From CAZMVU01 sp964569295 (lineage in GTDB: Bacteria > Hydrogenedentota > Hydrogenedentia > Hydrogenedentales > JAGMZX01): a stretch of 37,135 nucleotides of DNA. Shown here piece after piece: positions 7,374 to 16,316 of this stretch. The stretch spans positions 1 through 37,135 of the forward strand of contig CAZMVU010000022.1 in the NCBI GenBank assembly GCA_964569295.1, written 5' to 3'. The notes beneath the pieces were generated by a model. That model was not told the DNA's origin. It worked only from the letters and a program-made list of their open reading frames with translations, and searched no databases. How positions within the stretch are numbered: position 1 is the first letter of the stretch; each line of letters begins with the position of its first letter. Position numbers and translations under genes: made by a program.

Positions 7374-9879
7374 TTACTCGGCCGGCAGGTAGACCACGTA
7401 TTCCTCGCCAATATGCAGTACCGAACGGCGGCTCAACTTGTTCCAGTCAAGAAAATCTTCGAGTTCGACGCCGTACTTGTCTGCGATGTTGCTTGGATTG
7501 TCACCGTGTTGCACCGTGTGCATGAGCTCGCGCGGCTCCGGCTCAGCCGGCGCTTGGGACGCATTCTCAGGGGCGTTACCGTCCGTATAGACGACCAATT
7601 CGTCCCCGATTTGCAGCGTCGAGCGGCGGTTGAGGTTGTTCCACGCGAAAAAGTCATCGAGTTCGACGCCGTACTTGTCCGCGATGTTGCTTGGGTTGTC
7701 ACCGCGTTGCACCGTGTGCACGATGGCTTCCTGTTCCGCCTCCTGTTCCGCCTCCTGTTCCGCCTCCTGTTCCGCCTCCTGTTCCGCATCCGGCTCCGCT
7801 TCCGGCTCCGCATCCGGCTCCGCTTCCGGCTCCGCTTCCGGCTCCGCTTCCGGCTCCGCTTCCGGCTNNNNNNNNNNNNNNNNNNNNNNNNNNNNNNNNN
7901 NNNNNNNNNNNNNNNNNNNNNNNNNNNNNNNNNNNNNNNNNNNNNNNNNNNNNNNNNNNNNNNNNNNCTTCCGGCTCCGCTTCCGGCTCCGCTTCCGGCT
8001 CCGCTTCCGGCTGGCGTGCGGATTCCAATTCCTCGGGCAATACCTGCCCGGTTGCATCATCCACCGCCGTGTCGAGTGTGGCCGCGGCAAAGGCCCGTTC
8101 CGCAGGCGCGCGGGCGGCGTCGTCAAGGGCGCGTGCGCGCCATTCGGCCAAGGCTGCAACGGCATTGGCCTCGATGGGGCGACCGCTTTGCATCAAGTCC
8201 TCGGCCTCATTCATGAGACGCAGCACTTCGGCCAGCAGCCAGTCGCCGCGGGGGCGTGCTGCGGAACCCGTGATGTAAAGGCCACGGTATTCTTCGCATT
8301 TGTCGAGGCGGTTGCGCAAAGGTGCGAGGAAGGCCTCGCCCGCGGCAGCCTGATCGAGGCAGAGGGAACGCGCAAGGCGGGCCAAGTCGGCGATAGCGGA
8401 AGTGGCTACCGGCTGCGGAATCAATCCCGAGTGCCATTGCATCTCGAGCAGCGGGAAAAAGCGCAAGAGCGCCAGAAACGCCGCGCGGCCGCCGGTCGAG
8501 GCGGGTTCACGCAAGAGGTTACGCACTTGTGTCATCAGGTCTTCGGGCAGGTGTGTGCGGTAGGCGTCCCGTTCGATGAATGTGCGCGCAAAGCGCCTGG
8601 AGGCCGCAGCGCCTACGCGCTCGAGAAGTGCCCCCCCCGTTCCCGAGAGCATTCGCGGCGTCGCATCGGCTGCAAGCGTGATGCGGCCCTCCGTGCTGTC
8701 GGGGACCGGCTGTGCATTGTTGAACACATCGGAAAGCGCAAGATCATCCGCGGCGCCGATTTCCACGGCAAAGTCGCCAGCTTCCCCGGCCCAGTACGCG
8801 AGCAGCCAATCGCCGCCATCGCGAAAGAGAAGCGCCGTGGCGCCTGCCGTTTCAGGGAGCGCCCCCACAAAATGGCGTGCGCTCAAGCGGTGCGCGAGGC
8901 CGTTCAATACGGCAAAGGCGGGCTTTGGCGCACCATCAATTACCTGCGCGCGATCGACAATTATGGACGCAACCCCGGCCGCGAATGCCTCGATGCACAT
9001 TTGGGCAAATTCAGCGCCTTTGCCAGGCAACTGCTGTGCGTGGAAATGGATGTTTATGCGCTCTTGCCCGGCCTCATGGGAAACTGCGCGCAGCGTATCT
9101 ACGGCCCGGGGATCGAACACGCCACCGCTGAGCACCACATTGGCCGGCTTTGCCTGCGCAAGAACGGGCGAAAGTGCCTCCGGCGCATTCACCGCTGCGG
9201 ACACCATACCGGCAATACCGGCGGCATCGAGGGACTCGCTCGTGGCATTGTAACCGTCCTCCTCCTCCTCGATGCGGATGTCCCAGCGGTATACGTCTTC
9301 ACCAAAGCGCTCCGCCAGTGCCGTAGCCCGGCCGCGCTCCTCTGGCGCTGCAGCCGCAGGCAACGAGACAATGAGCTTGTACCCCGCGTCAAGCACGGCG
9401 GCGGCCTGTTCCATAGCGTGCTGGCCATCGCCGGCGAGGCACACCCTGGTCACGCCAACGCTGTGGAGCGCCAGCAATGTGCGCTCGTCCACCCGATCGA
9501 GCGCCACGGTCACCGGCAGCGGATAGGCAGCGCCCGGCCGATCGATGCTGCAGAAATGCCGCGTAGCGTTTTGCGGGCCCGCGGGGGTGTCGACCCGCAC
9601 ACGGACTTCATAGAACCCCCGTTCCCGAGGCCAACCTTCGAGGGGCCACCAATAGGTGCTCTGTTCGGGGAAGCTGCGCTCCGGCAAGGTGAGGGTGGCA
9701 GCTTCGGCGTTTCCCTCGCGGTGCATATCCAGCCGGACGCGCGCCGTCATGGCTTCCGATGCACGCAGCTCGACAATGAGCGGGTCATCCACGTACACGA
9801 ATGGCGCCGGCTGGTCGGGGGCGAGTTCCACCTCCATCATCGCGTGCAGGGCGATGGTAAGCAGTAGGACGCTGCTCAT
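7374..9879 (-). CDS. Secreted protein: TIM-barrel-like region, (PEAE)n linker and two LysM domains, interrupted by an assembly gap
   Basis: One gene split by the 100-N gap at 7868-7967. The N-terminal part starts at 9879 with a short hydrophobic signal-like segment (SSVLLLTIALHAMM). A beta-sandwich-like region follows (to about residue 120), then an alternating beta/alpha region resembling glycoside-hydrolase-type barrels, and a helical region that reaches the repeat as ARQPEAEPEAEP. After the gap, another frame continues the same repeat, switches to EAEQ units and ends in two LysM domains, each with HTVQ(R/H)GDNPSNIADKYGVEL, which bind peptidoglycan or similar glycans. Both halves share strand, repeat unit and composition, so I join them. 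The frame change only means the true gap is not 100 bases. It is probably exported and wall-anchored. Catalytic residues are not identifiable. It lies 54 bases after the MBL gene and 39 before pfkA. Confidence 0.75.
7727..8012 (-). repeat. 12-bp tandem repeat encoding EAEQ/EAEP units
   Basis: A coding microsatellite-like array with a 12-base unit. On the plus strand the units read TCCTGTTCCGCC near 7727-7790 (EAEQ, about five copies) and CTTCCGGCTCCG from about 7790 to 8012 (EAEP/DAEP). The assembly breaks inside it, so the copy number is unknown. It forms an acidic, proline-spaced linker between the enzyme-like region and the LysM domains. Confidence 0.9.
7868..7967. other. Assembly gap (100 N)
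   Basis: Exactly 100 unknown bases within the 12-bp repeat. The round number marks a scaffold gap of arbitrary length. The flanking coding frames are joined only if the real length differs from 100, because the gene span 7374-9879 is not a multiple of three. Confidence 0.97.
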
Positions 9880-9933
9880 ATTCTGCGTGCCTTTCGCGGG
9901 CCTGGCGTGTGGCTGGCTGTTTCGGGAGCGGGG

Positions 9934-10548
9934 TCAACTACCCGCGAGAAACGGATTGCTCGTACGTTCCCGCCCGATGGTGGTGGGCGGTCCATGCCCG
10001 CTGTATACGATCGTTTCGCCGGGCAGGGGCAGCAGTTTCATCTTTATCGCGTCAATGAGTTGCTGATGGTTGCCGCCCCACAAGTCCGTGCGGCCGATGG
10101 ACCCCGCGAACAACACGTCGCCCCCGATGACAAAGCCGTCACCGGCCAGCACCACATGCCCCGGCGAATGCCCTGGTGCAAGAAGCACCTGCAACGTTTC
10201 GCTGCCGACCGTGATTTCGTCACCCTCTTCGATAAGCTGGTCCGGCTCGGGCGACGGCGGAAACGACACGCCGAACATGGCGCCCTGCCGATCGATGGCG
10301 CGCAAGAGCGGCAACTCGTTTTCGTGGCATACGAGGGGCGCCCCTGTGTGCGCTACCATGTCAGCATTGCCGCCACAATGATCCACATGGCAGTGCGTAT
10401 TGAAGATCATAATGACTTTGCTGCCGGCCACGGCATCTTTGAGTTCCTGGGTGCCCTCACCGGGATCCACGATCAGGGCCTCGCCCTCATCCTTGAGGAC
10501 GTAGCAATTGGTCATAAACGGCGTCAGGGGTAACGTGATAATCTCCAC
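9934..10548 (-). CDS. MBL-fold metallo-hydrolase, glyoxalase II-like
   Basis: A 204-residue soluble metallo-beta-lactamase-fold hydrolase. The metal site is complete: THCHVDHCGG (51-60, with His52, His54, Asp56, His57), GHSPGHV near 126-132, GGDVLF with the bridging Asp, and a late GHGPPTTIGRE His. The stretch VLFAGSIGRTDL is typical of the glyoxalase II/YcbL-type group that cleaves thioesters such as S-lactoylglutathione, though the substrate is not determined here. The start is GTG at 10548 with AAAGGAG nine bases upstream. It is the first gene of a probable operon with the LysM protein and pfkA and has a good promoter at 10572-10600. A link to methylglyoxal detoxification beside phosphofructokinase is possible but inferred. 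Confidence 0.88.
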   Translation of the reverse strand: MEIITLPLTPFMTNCYVLKDEGEALIVDPGEGTQELKDAVAGSKVIMIFNTHCHVDHCGGNADMVAHTGAPLVCHENELPLLRAIDRQGAMFGVSFPPSPEPDQLIEEGDEITVGSETLQVLLAPGHSPGHVVLAGDGFVIGGDVLFAGSIGRTDLWGGNHQQLIDAIKMKLLPLPGETIVYSGHGPPTTIGRERTSNPFLAGS

Positions 10549-11014
10549 CAGGGATTCTCCTTTCGTGCGTCATGCTACCCGCCGGGCTTGAATGAGTCAA
10601 GCCGTGCCTGCATACAATAACCGCACACAGCAACTGGTTTTCCGCCTTGTCACCACGTTGCGCTTCGTGATGCACTTGTCTTCGAGTTTCTGCTTCGCTC
10701 ATTACGTACCGAGGGAAAGAAAAAGATCGATATACGAATGAACACGTGAGATTCAGTGACGGACTACGTTACCTTTGGGCGGGTCACCCGCCGTTGAACG
10801 TGGTACGACCATTGGGCATGGACGTGGCGCTGCGGTCCGCCAAGGACGCGCTGGGGTTGCGTGTGGCGCACTGTCCCCTTACCTTTGCATATGCGCTGCT
10901 CCTTGCATACGATGAGGGATACGGGTTGTTCCATTGGGCCGTATGTGTCAATGTTTACTGCGCTTTTCTGATCCGCCCGTAACAGCCGACAGGGAAACTG
11001 AAAAAGGAAACCCC
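10549..11014. other. Intergenic region between divergent genes
   Basis: About 465 bases separating the MBL operon (minus) from the heparinase-like gene (plus). It contains the minus promoter at 10572-10600 and a perfect 15-base palindrome (7-bp arms, GGCGGGT, 10778-10792) that could be an operator. I see no convincing plus-strand promoter. Short open frames here look spurious, with no ribosome site and no family resemblance. Confidence 0.5.
10572..10600 (-). promoter_or_regulatory. Promoter for the MBL-LysM-pfkA operon
   Basis: Minus strand: TTGACT (10595-10600), a 17-base spacer and TAGCAT (10572-10577), a strong sigma-70 match. The start site would fall about 17 bases before the GTG start at 10548. 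Confidence 0.6.
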
Positions 11015-13303
11015 ATGCGAACACTGCTCTGTATCGCCTGCCTTGCCGCACTCCTGTGTGCCGCCGTTCCGGCCATCGAGTTGGATCAAGCGCCGGCAAA
11101 AGCCGGACAGTGGGGCTATCGTCCCGCCGATGGCGCCACCGCCAGTCTGAATCCGCCCGCGTTCACGTGGCGGCCGGTCGAAGAGGCGGCGGCTTATGTG
11201 CTGCAGGTGGCGCGTAACGGCGACTTCGAGGACCTCGCCTGCGAAGTACGCTCGCCCTGGCCGGCGCATGCGCCCGATACGAAACTGCCGCCGGGTGAAT
11301 ATGGCTGGCGTTATCTGGCGTTGGACGATAAGGGCGTGGAAAGCGGCTGGAGCACGGTGCGCCGCTTCTCGGTATCCGGGGATGCCCGCGTATTCCCAAA
11401 GCCGGCGCCCGGCGAACAGGCAGCACGGATACCCAAGGCGCACCCGCGGCTGTTCATGCGCCCGGACGACCTGGAGCGCTTCCGTACACTGGCCGAGGGA
11501 GAGCTCGCATCGACCTGGGAAGGTATCCGCAAAACCGCAGACAAGTACCTCGATGATCCGCCGGACACCTCGGAACCGCCGAAGTATCCCAAGGGTACAG
11601 AGTACAAGAGCGAACAGTGGAAGAAAATCTGGTGGGGCAACCGCAAGCGCGCCGTGGCCGCCAGCAACGCCGCCGCCACCCTCGGCTTTGCCTGGCAGAT
11701 AAGCCGCGAGGAGCGCTATGCCGCCGCCGGCCGCGATATCTTGCTCGCGGTGATGGACTGGGATCCGAAGGGCAGCACGAACTACCGCTACAATGACGAG
11801 GCAGCCATGCCGCTGCTGTATTACCCGAGCCGTGCCTACACCTGGCTGCATGATTACCTGACTGAAGACGAACGCGCCAAGGTACGCGAGGTCATGGCGG
11901 TGCGCGGCGGCGATTGCTTCAACCACCTGCGCGGCCGCAACCACCTGTGGCGCCCCTACGCCAGCCACAGCAACCGCGCGTGGCACTGGCTGGGCGAGGT
12001 ATCCATCGCATTTTACGGCGAAACGCCGGAAGCCGCCGAGTGGCTCGATTACGCACTCACCATCTTCTACACCTGCTATCCCGTGTGGGGCGGAAAAGAC
12101 GGCGGCTGGCATGAGGGCATGGCTTACTGGCGCAGCTACATCAGCCGGTTCATGTATTGGGCCTCCGTGTCGGAAGCGGCGCTGGATGTCAATGTATTCA
12201 ACAAGCCGTTCTTCCACCAAACCGGCTATTACGCCATGTACACCCTGCCGCCCGGTACCCAGGCCGGCGCCTTCAGCGACCATGCGCAACGGGTCAGTGC
12301 GAAAGGCGCGGCCGGCCTTATGGCACAGCTTGCCGCCGGTGCGCAGAACCCACACTGGCAGTGGTACGCCGAGAGCCAGGGCGCTTCGTTGCCGGACGGG
12401 TACTACGGGTTCGTCGCGCGCGCCAACAGCCGCGAACTCGAACCGCGCAAACCCACGGACCTGCCGGCGTCGCGTGTGTTTCAGGATACCGGACTCGCCG
12501 TCTTGAATACCGACCTTCTCGATGGCACACAGAATGTGCAGGTCCACTTCAAGAGCAGCCCCTGGGGCCGTCAGAGCCACGGCTACAACGCCAACAACAC
12601 GTTCCTGCTGCACCTGAACGGCGAGCGGGCCTTCATCAAATCCGGCCAGCGCGATGTCTATGGCAGTCCACACCATAAACAATGGATGTTCGAGACGAAG
12701 TCGGACAATGCCATCCTCGTGAACGGCGAGGGACAGGACGTTCACACCGCCACCGCCACGGGGCGCATCACCGCGTTCGAGACGAACCCGCAATTCGATT
12801 TCGTCGCCGGAGAAGCCGGGGATTCCTATGACAACCTCGATCGATGGACCCGGCGCATTCTCTTCTTCAAGCCCAGCGCCGTTCTCATCCACGATGTGCT
12901 TGCCGCACCGGAGCCAAGCACGTTCCAGTGGCTCCTGCACACGAAAGACACCCCGTTCACCCTCGGTGACAACAGCGCGCGCTGGGAAGGCGGTCCTGGC
13001 ACAGTGGATGTGCACTTCCTCGCGCCAGCGCGTCTCGCCATCACACAGAAAGATGAATTCGACACGCCGCCCCATGACTGGGCGAGCTTCACGCTTACGG
13101 AGTTTCATCTTGCCGCTGCCACCGAGAAACCCGCCGCAAACCAGGAATTCCTGACGCTGCTGGTCATCGACGATGCAGACGTGGAAGCCGCGCGCACGGA
13201 ATCAGGCGTCGATCTCCGAATCGGCGACAACACCTACAACATCACCCTGACACCCGGGCGCATAACCATGTCGGGACCGAAGGTGAATTTCGCCAACCCA
13301 TAA
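11015..13303 (+). CDS. Secreted heparinase II/III-family polysaccharide lyase (DUF4962-type N-terminus)
   Basis: A 762-residue exported protein. The start is the ATG at 11015, which gives a clean signal peptide (MRTLLCIACLAALLCAAVPA) and has AAGGA upstream; a longer frame from 10934 is rejected. Residues 30-120 form a fibronectin/Ig-like domain of the DUF4962 type (PPAFTWRPVEEAAAYVLQV). Residues about 135-470 are an alpha-toroid with HPRLFMRPDDLERF, RGRNHLWRPYASHSNRAWHW and GGWHEGMAYWRSY. The rest is the beta-sandwich of heparinase II/III enzymes (GYNANNTFLLHLNGERAFIK, YGSPHHKQWMF, FKPSAVLIHDVL). The Asn-His, Tyr and His positions of these motifs match the usual catalytic set of PL12/15/17/21-like lyases, which eliminate uronic-acid-containing polysaccharides. 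The exact substrate cannot be told. The gene stands alone. Confidence 0.87.
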   Translation: MRTLLCIACLAALLCAAVPAIELDQAPAKAGQWGYRPADGATASLNPPAFTWRPVEEAAAYVLQVARNGDFEDLACEVRSPWPAHAPDTKLPPGEYGWRYLALDDKGVESGWSTVRRFSVSGDARVFPKPAPGEQAARIPKAHPRLFMRPDDLERFRTLAEGELASTWEGIRKTADKYLDDPPDTSEPPKYPKGTEYKSEQWKKIWWGNRKRAVAASNAAATLGFAWQISREERYAAAGRDILLAVMDWDPKGSTNYRYNDEAAMPLLYYPSRAYTWLHDYLTEDERAKVREVMAVRGGDCFNHLRGRNHLWRPYASHSNRAWHWLGEVSIAFYGETPEAAEWLDYALTIFYTCYPVWGGKDGGWHEGMAYWRSYISRFMYWASVSEAALDVNVFNKPFFHQTGYYAMYTLPPGTQAGAFSDHAQRVSAKGAAGLMAQLAAGAQNPHWQWYAESQGASLPDGYYGFVARANSRELEPRKPTDLPASRVFQDTGLAVLNTDLLDGTQNVQVHFKSSPWGRQSHGYNANNTFLLHLNGERAFIKSGQRDVYGSPHHKQWMFETKSDNAILVNGEGQDVHTATATGRITAFETNPQFDFVAGEAGDSYDNLDRWTRRILFFKPSAVLIHDVLAAPEPSTFQWLLHTKDTPFTLGDNSARWEGGPGTVDVHFLAPARLAITQKDEFDTPPHDWASFTLTEFHLAAATEKPAANQEFLTLLVIDDADVEAARTESGVDLRIGDNTYNITLTPGRITMSGPKVNFANP

Positions 13304-13358
13304 CCCAAAGAGATGGCACGCCGCATGCCGGACGTGTGTCACGATGTATGCGCCCTTG

Positions 13359-13386
13359 GGACTGTGGTGGCTTGCCACCGCAGTCC
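13359..13386. repeat. Palindromic intergenic element between convergent genes
   Basis: A 13-bp stem (GGACTGTGGTGGC, 13359-13371, with its partner 13374-13386, one G-U pair) and a two-base loop. It lies 55 bases after the heparinase stop and faces citrate synthase. No T run follows. The GTGGCTTGCCAC core resembles palindromes I know as dispersed intergenic repeats in environmental bacterial genomes, so it may be a REP-type element or a shared terminator. Confidence 0.5.
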
Positions 13387-13510
13387 ACAGTTGCGCCAAC
13401 GGCATGGCTATCCCCGTCGCACGCTGGTATGCGCTATCACGGAACAGATTGACGAAACGAGTGCGCCCCTTGGGCCATGCTTTGAAACTTTGTAGGGTAC
13501 CGAAGTTGGG

Positions 13511-14635
13511 TTAGCGTTCATCGAGGGGCGGCACCTTACGCTCGGCCGGTCCGACGTATTCGCTCAGGGGACGGTAAATCTTGGACTCCCGGTGCTGCTC
13601 GAGGTAGTGGGCGCTCCACCCGCTCACCCGCGAGGCGACAAACAGCGGGGTGAACAGATCGATCGGCAACCCGAGCAGATAATAGGTGAGGCCGCACGGA
13701 TAATCGACGTTCGGAAAAATGTTCTTTTCGCGGCGCATGGGATCGCGGATGGCGTCGTAAATACGCAGCCATTTCTCCTCGCCCAGCTTGTGCGCGAGTT
13801 TGCGCATCTTGTGTTCAAGCACTTCCGCCCGGTGGTCACCGTGCTTGTAGACCCGGTGGCCAAAGCCCATGACCTTCTCCTTCCCGGCGAAGGCGTTGTG
13901 CACCCAGTGGTCCGCCTCTTCGGGCGTCTTGAATTGTTTGAGCATCCGCATGGACTTTTCATTGGCCCCGCCATGAAGCGGCCCCTTGAGCGCGCCGATA
14001 GCGCCACACACTGCGGCGATCAGGTCCGACTCCGTCGAACAGATAACCCGGCAGGTGAAGGTGCTCGCGTTGAACTCGTGTTCCGCATAGAGGACCATGC
14101 TCAGGTCAAGCAGATCAGCTGCGCTGTCTTCGGGAACTTCACCGTGCAATTGATACAGGATTTGCGCGGCATGGGTGAGGCCCGGCTTCGGCGGAACAGG
14201 CTCCGCTCCATGCATGAGGCGGTGGCGCGCCGCAATGAGGCTCGGAATCTGGGCCGTCAGCCAGATGGCACGCTGCCGGATGGACTCGTCGTCTTCGTGC
14301 CCGTCAATGGGATCGAAATGGCCGGCAAAGGAAACCATGGTGCGCAGCACATCCATCATGGGCACCTGTTGGGGGATGTGGTTAAGCACATGGTAGATGG
14401 GTTCCGGCAACGGGCGGTACGTATCCAACTCGTCCAGAATAAACTGCAACCGGTCATCGCCGGGCAGTTCCCCGTAAAGCAAGAGGTGCAGCACCTCTTC
14501 GAAGGTGGCTTTCTCCGCGAGTTCCTGGATCGTATACCCGCGGTAAAGCAGGCGGCCCTGCTCGACGCTCGATACCCGGGTCTGCCCGGCGATCACGCCG
14601 TCAAGGCCCGGCCGGTAGGTTGTCGTGGTGTTCAT
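13511..14635 (-). CDS. gltA: Citrate synthase (or 2-methylcitrate synthase)
   Basis: A 374-residue cytoplasmic enzyme condensing oxaloacetate with acetyl-CoA, or propionyl-CoA in the methylcitrate subgroup. It has the complete family core: HEFNASTFTCRV, GPLHGGANE with a catalytic His, GFGHRVYK with the second His, and NIFPNVDYPCGLTYYLLG with the catalytic Asp, then RVSGWSAHYLEQ and YRPLSEYVGP with substrate-binding arginines. The length matches the short dimeric type (about 370 residues) found in Gram-positives and archaea rather than the 430-residue hexameric enteric type. No NADH-site N-terminal extension is present. AGAAGG precedes the ATG at 14635. No prpB or acn neighbours help separate citrate from methylcitrate synthase; I prefer citrate synthase. 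Confidence 0.88.
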   Translation of the reverse strand: MNTTTTYRPGLDGVIAGQTRVSSVEQGRLLYRGYTIQELAEKATFEEVLHLLLYGELPGDDRLQFILDELDTYRPLPEPIYHVLNHIPQQVPMMDVLRTMVSFAGHFDPIDGHEDDESIRQRAIWLTAQIPSLIAARHRLMHGAEPVPPKPGLTHAAQILYQLHGEVPEDSAADLLDLSMVLYAEHEFNASTFTCRVICSTESDLIAAVCGAIGALKGPLHGGANEKSMRMLKQFKTPEEADHWVHNAFAGKEKVMGFGHRVYKHGDHRAEVLEHKMRKLAHKLGEEKWLRIYDAIRDPMRREKNIFPNVDYPCGLTYYLLGLPIDLFTPLFVASRVSGWSAHYLEQHRESKIYRPLSEYVGPAERKVPPLDER

Positions 14636-14848
14636 GAAACGGCCTTCTCACTTGGTTCTCGCCATTTACAACAGCGGGCTGATACATTCGCCCACGAACA
14701 ATACGAACCGTTGGTAGGGCGCTTTGTGAAGTGCGTAGGTTCCCGGCTAATATCCGCCCGTATCGTCTCAAGCCGCGCCGTCTATTGCCGTATAAACACG
14801 CGGCGGGTAACACATATTTCGGGCCTTCGGCCGGTGAGAGGCGGGCGA

Positions 14849-16177
14849 TCACGGCATGCGTGCATAATCTAACGCCGCGCGCATATGACCGAGCGCACGG
14901 TCGATGACATCAGCTTCTTCGAAGCCATAGGAGATACGCAACTCATTGCGGCCCGCCGCGACGCACGGACCGGCGGGGTGCACGCAGTATTCCCCGGGAA
15001 TGTAGATTACCCTCGGATAAGGCGCCCCCGCCGGCCCATCCACCGCAGGGTTTCCCGTCGTGCGCGTGAGGAATTGGAAAAAGGGCGATCCGGTATCCGT
15101 GCGGATACCGTCCAGCGTCAGGTAGAAGTAGAAGCCCGCCCGGCCGCCGCGGCAGCGGGTCACCGCCGGCCCGAGATGGCGCCCGATGCTCTCCCGCACT
15201 GCCTGCGCCTTCTCGCGGTAGCCGGCGTTCACGGCCGTCAGTTGCCCGTCGATCCGGTGCTCGATGAACCACGCGGCCATTTCCTGCGTGATCAAGGGCG
15301 CACTGAAGCCCACATCGCTCGTTTTCTGCGCCACGGCATCGATAAGCGGGCTGTCCGGCCCGAGCAAATAGCCGATGCGCAGACCGGGCGCAACGATCTT
15401 CGAAAGGGTGCCCACCTCGTAGGCCACCGCTGCGGTGTCAGTCATCAGCGGCGAGATGGGGCGTGCCATAGCGGGGTCGTGCAGCAGCCATTCATAGGCC
15501 TGATCGAAAAAGATGGGGACCGTGCGGCCAAGCCTGCGCGATGTGTCCGCCGCCATCTCGGTGAGCCGTTGGCGGCGTTCATTGGAAAGAATGGTACAGC
15601 TCGGGTTGTTGACCGTGACCACATAGAAAAATGCCAAGTCCGTCACCGCCTCCCCAAGCCCATCAAGCGTGGCCGCCAGCGCGTCCGGATCAAGGCCGGC
15701 TTCGTCTTCCGGGACGGTTACCACTCGAAAGCCTTTGCGCTCCAGGTAGTTGCAGTAAATGTAATACATCGGGTCTGCCGTGATGACGAGTCCCGGCTCG
15801 AGCAGGTCCGCCACCGCCTCGAGTACGCTCGTGGCGCCACTCGGACCGATGACAAGCGCCTGACGCGCCAAGGTGGCCGCATCCAACTGACCCAAGCCCG
15901 AACGCAACAGAAACGCCCGCAACGCCGCATGCAGGTTTGGCGAACCCTGAGACCCACCGTAGTTGAAAGCCTGCCGATGCTGGTCCGGCTGCGACACCAC
16001 GGCGTCCATGGCCTCGCCCAGCCAGTCCCGCGGGATGGTACGCTCGTTCACATAACCCACCCCGAGGTTTACGTCCACCCCGTCCCGGAAACCCGTCGCG
16101 AATTCCGCCATCATGCGGTTAACGGGCGCGGGTTCCGTGCATGCGCGGCCATAGGTATTGAAACGGAATTCGCACAT
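14849..16177 (-). CDS. PLP-dependent class I/II aminotransferase
   Basis: A 442-residue fold-type I PLP enzyme. The start is the ATG at 16177 (MCEFRFNTYGRAC), seven bases after GGGAG; a GTG five codons upstream overlaps that ribosome site and is rejected. Visible features: FNYGGSQGSPNLHAALRAFL (substrate and PLP entry), GPSGATSVLEAVADLL (phosphate-binding turn), FFDQAYEWLL (the Asp and Tyr that hold the pyridine ring), TLSKIVAPGLRIGYLLGP with the Schiff-base Lys, and a C-terminal ELRISYGF with the carboxylate-binding Arg. The usual NPTG motif is altered to NPSC (VNNPSCTIL), so specificity may be unusual. It ends 213 bases before citrate synthase on the same strand. The substrate is unknown; an amino-acid or 2-aminoadipate-type aminotransferase is most likely. 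Confidence 0.85.
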   Translation of the reverse strand: MCEFRFNTYGRACTEPAPVNRMMAEFATGFRDGVDVNLGVGYVNERTIPRDWLGEAMDAVVSQPDQHRQAFNYGGSQGSPNLHAALRAFLLRSGLGQLDAATLARQALVIGPSGATSVLEAVADLLEPGLVITADPMYYIYCNYLERKGFRVVTVPEDEAGLDPDALAATLDGLGEAVTDLAFFYVVTVNNPSCTILSNERRQRLTEMAADTSRRLGRTVPIFFDQAYEWLLHDPAMARPISPLMTDTAAVAYEVGTLSKIVAPGLRIGYLLGPDSPLIDAVAQKTSDVGFSAPLITQEMAAWFIEHRIDGQLTAVNAGYREKAQAVRESIGRHLGPAVTRCRGGRAGFYFYLTLDGIRTDTGSPFFQFLTRTTGNPAVDGPAGAPYPRVIYIPGEYCVHPAGPCVAAGRNELRISYGFEEADVIDRALGHMRAALDYARMP

Positions 16178-16212
16178 GGGATCTCCCTTCACGCTGTGAC
16201 TTTGCGGTTATT

Positions 16213-16241
16213 ATTGTACGTTTGCCGGCGCGCCTGTTCTA
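16213..16241 (-). promoter_or_regulatory. Candidate promoter for the aminotransferase gene
   Basis: Minus strand: TAGAAC (16236-16241), a 17-base spacer and TACAAT (16213-16218). The -10 is good and the -35 is weak. The start site would be about 30 bases before the ATG at 16177. Confidence 0.4.
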
Positions 16242-16256
16242 CACGCGTTTTTCGGC

Positions 16257-16286
16257 TTGCACAAGGGGTACGTAATCGGGTATAAC
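16257..16286 (+). promoter_or_regulatory. Promoter for the acyl-CoA-binding protein gene
   Basis: TTGCAC (16257-16262), an 18-base spacer and TATAAC (16281-16286), a good sigma-70 match. It is arranged back to back with the aminotransferase promoter. Confidence 0.55.
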
Positions 16287-16316
16287 GGAGCAATAAATCG
16301 TGTATTTAGGGTTTTA

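Noticed and set aside
7630..9867. 745-codon plus-strand open frame antisense to the LysM protein gene
   Set aside because: Created by high GC and the tandem repeat; low-complexity Arg/Ala/Ser product without any family pattern, and it crosses the N gap.
10743..10748. CACGTG core resembling a parS centre
   Set aside because: The flanks do not match the palindromic consensus; it is too far from parAB and matches by chance.
10746..10982. 78-codon open frame upstream of the heparinase gene
   Set aside because: No ribosome site, no family resemblance, and it overlaps the likely regulatory region.
10955..13108. 717-codon minus-strand open frame
   Set aside because: Antisense to the heparinase-family gene, which has a signal peptide and conserved motifs.
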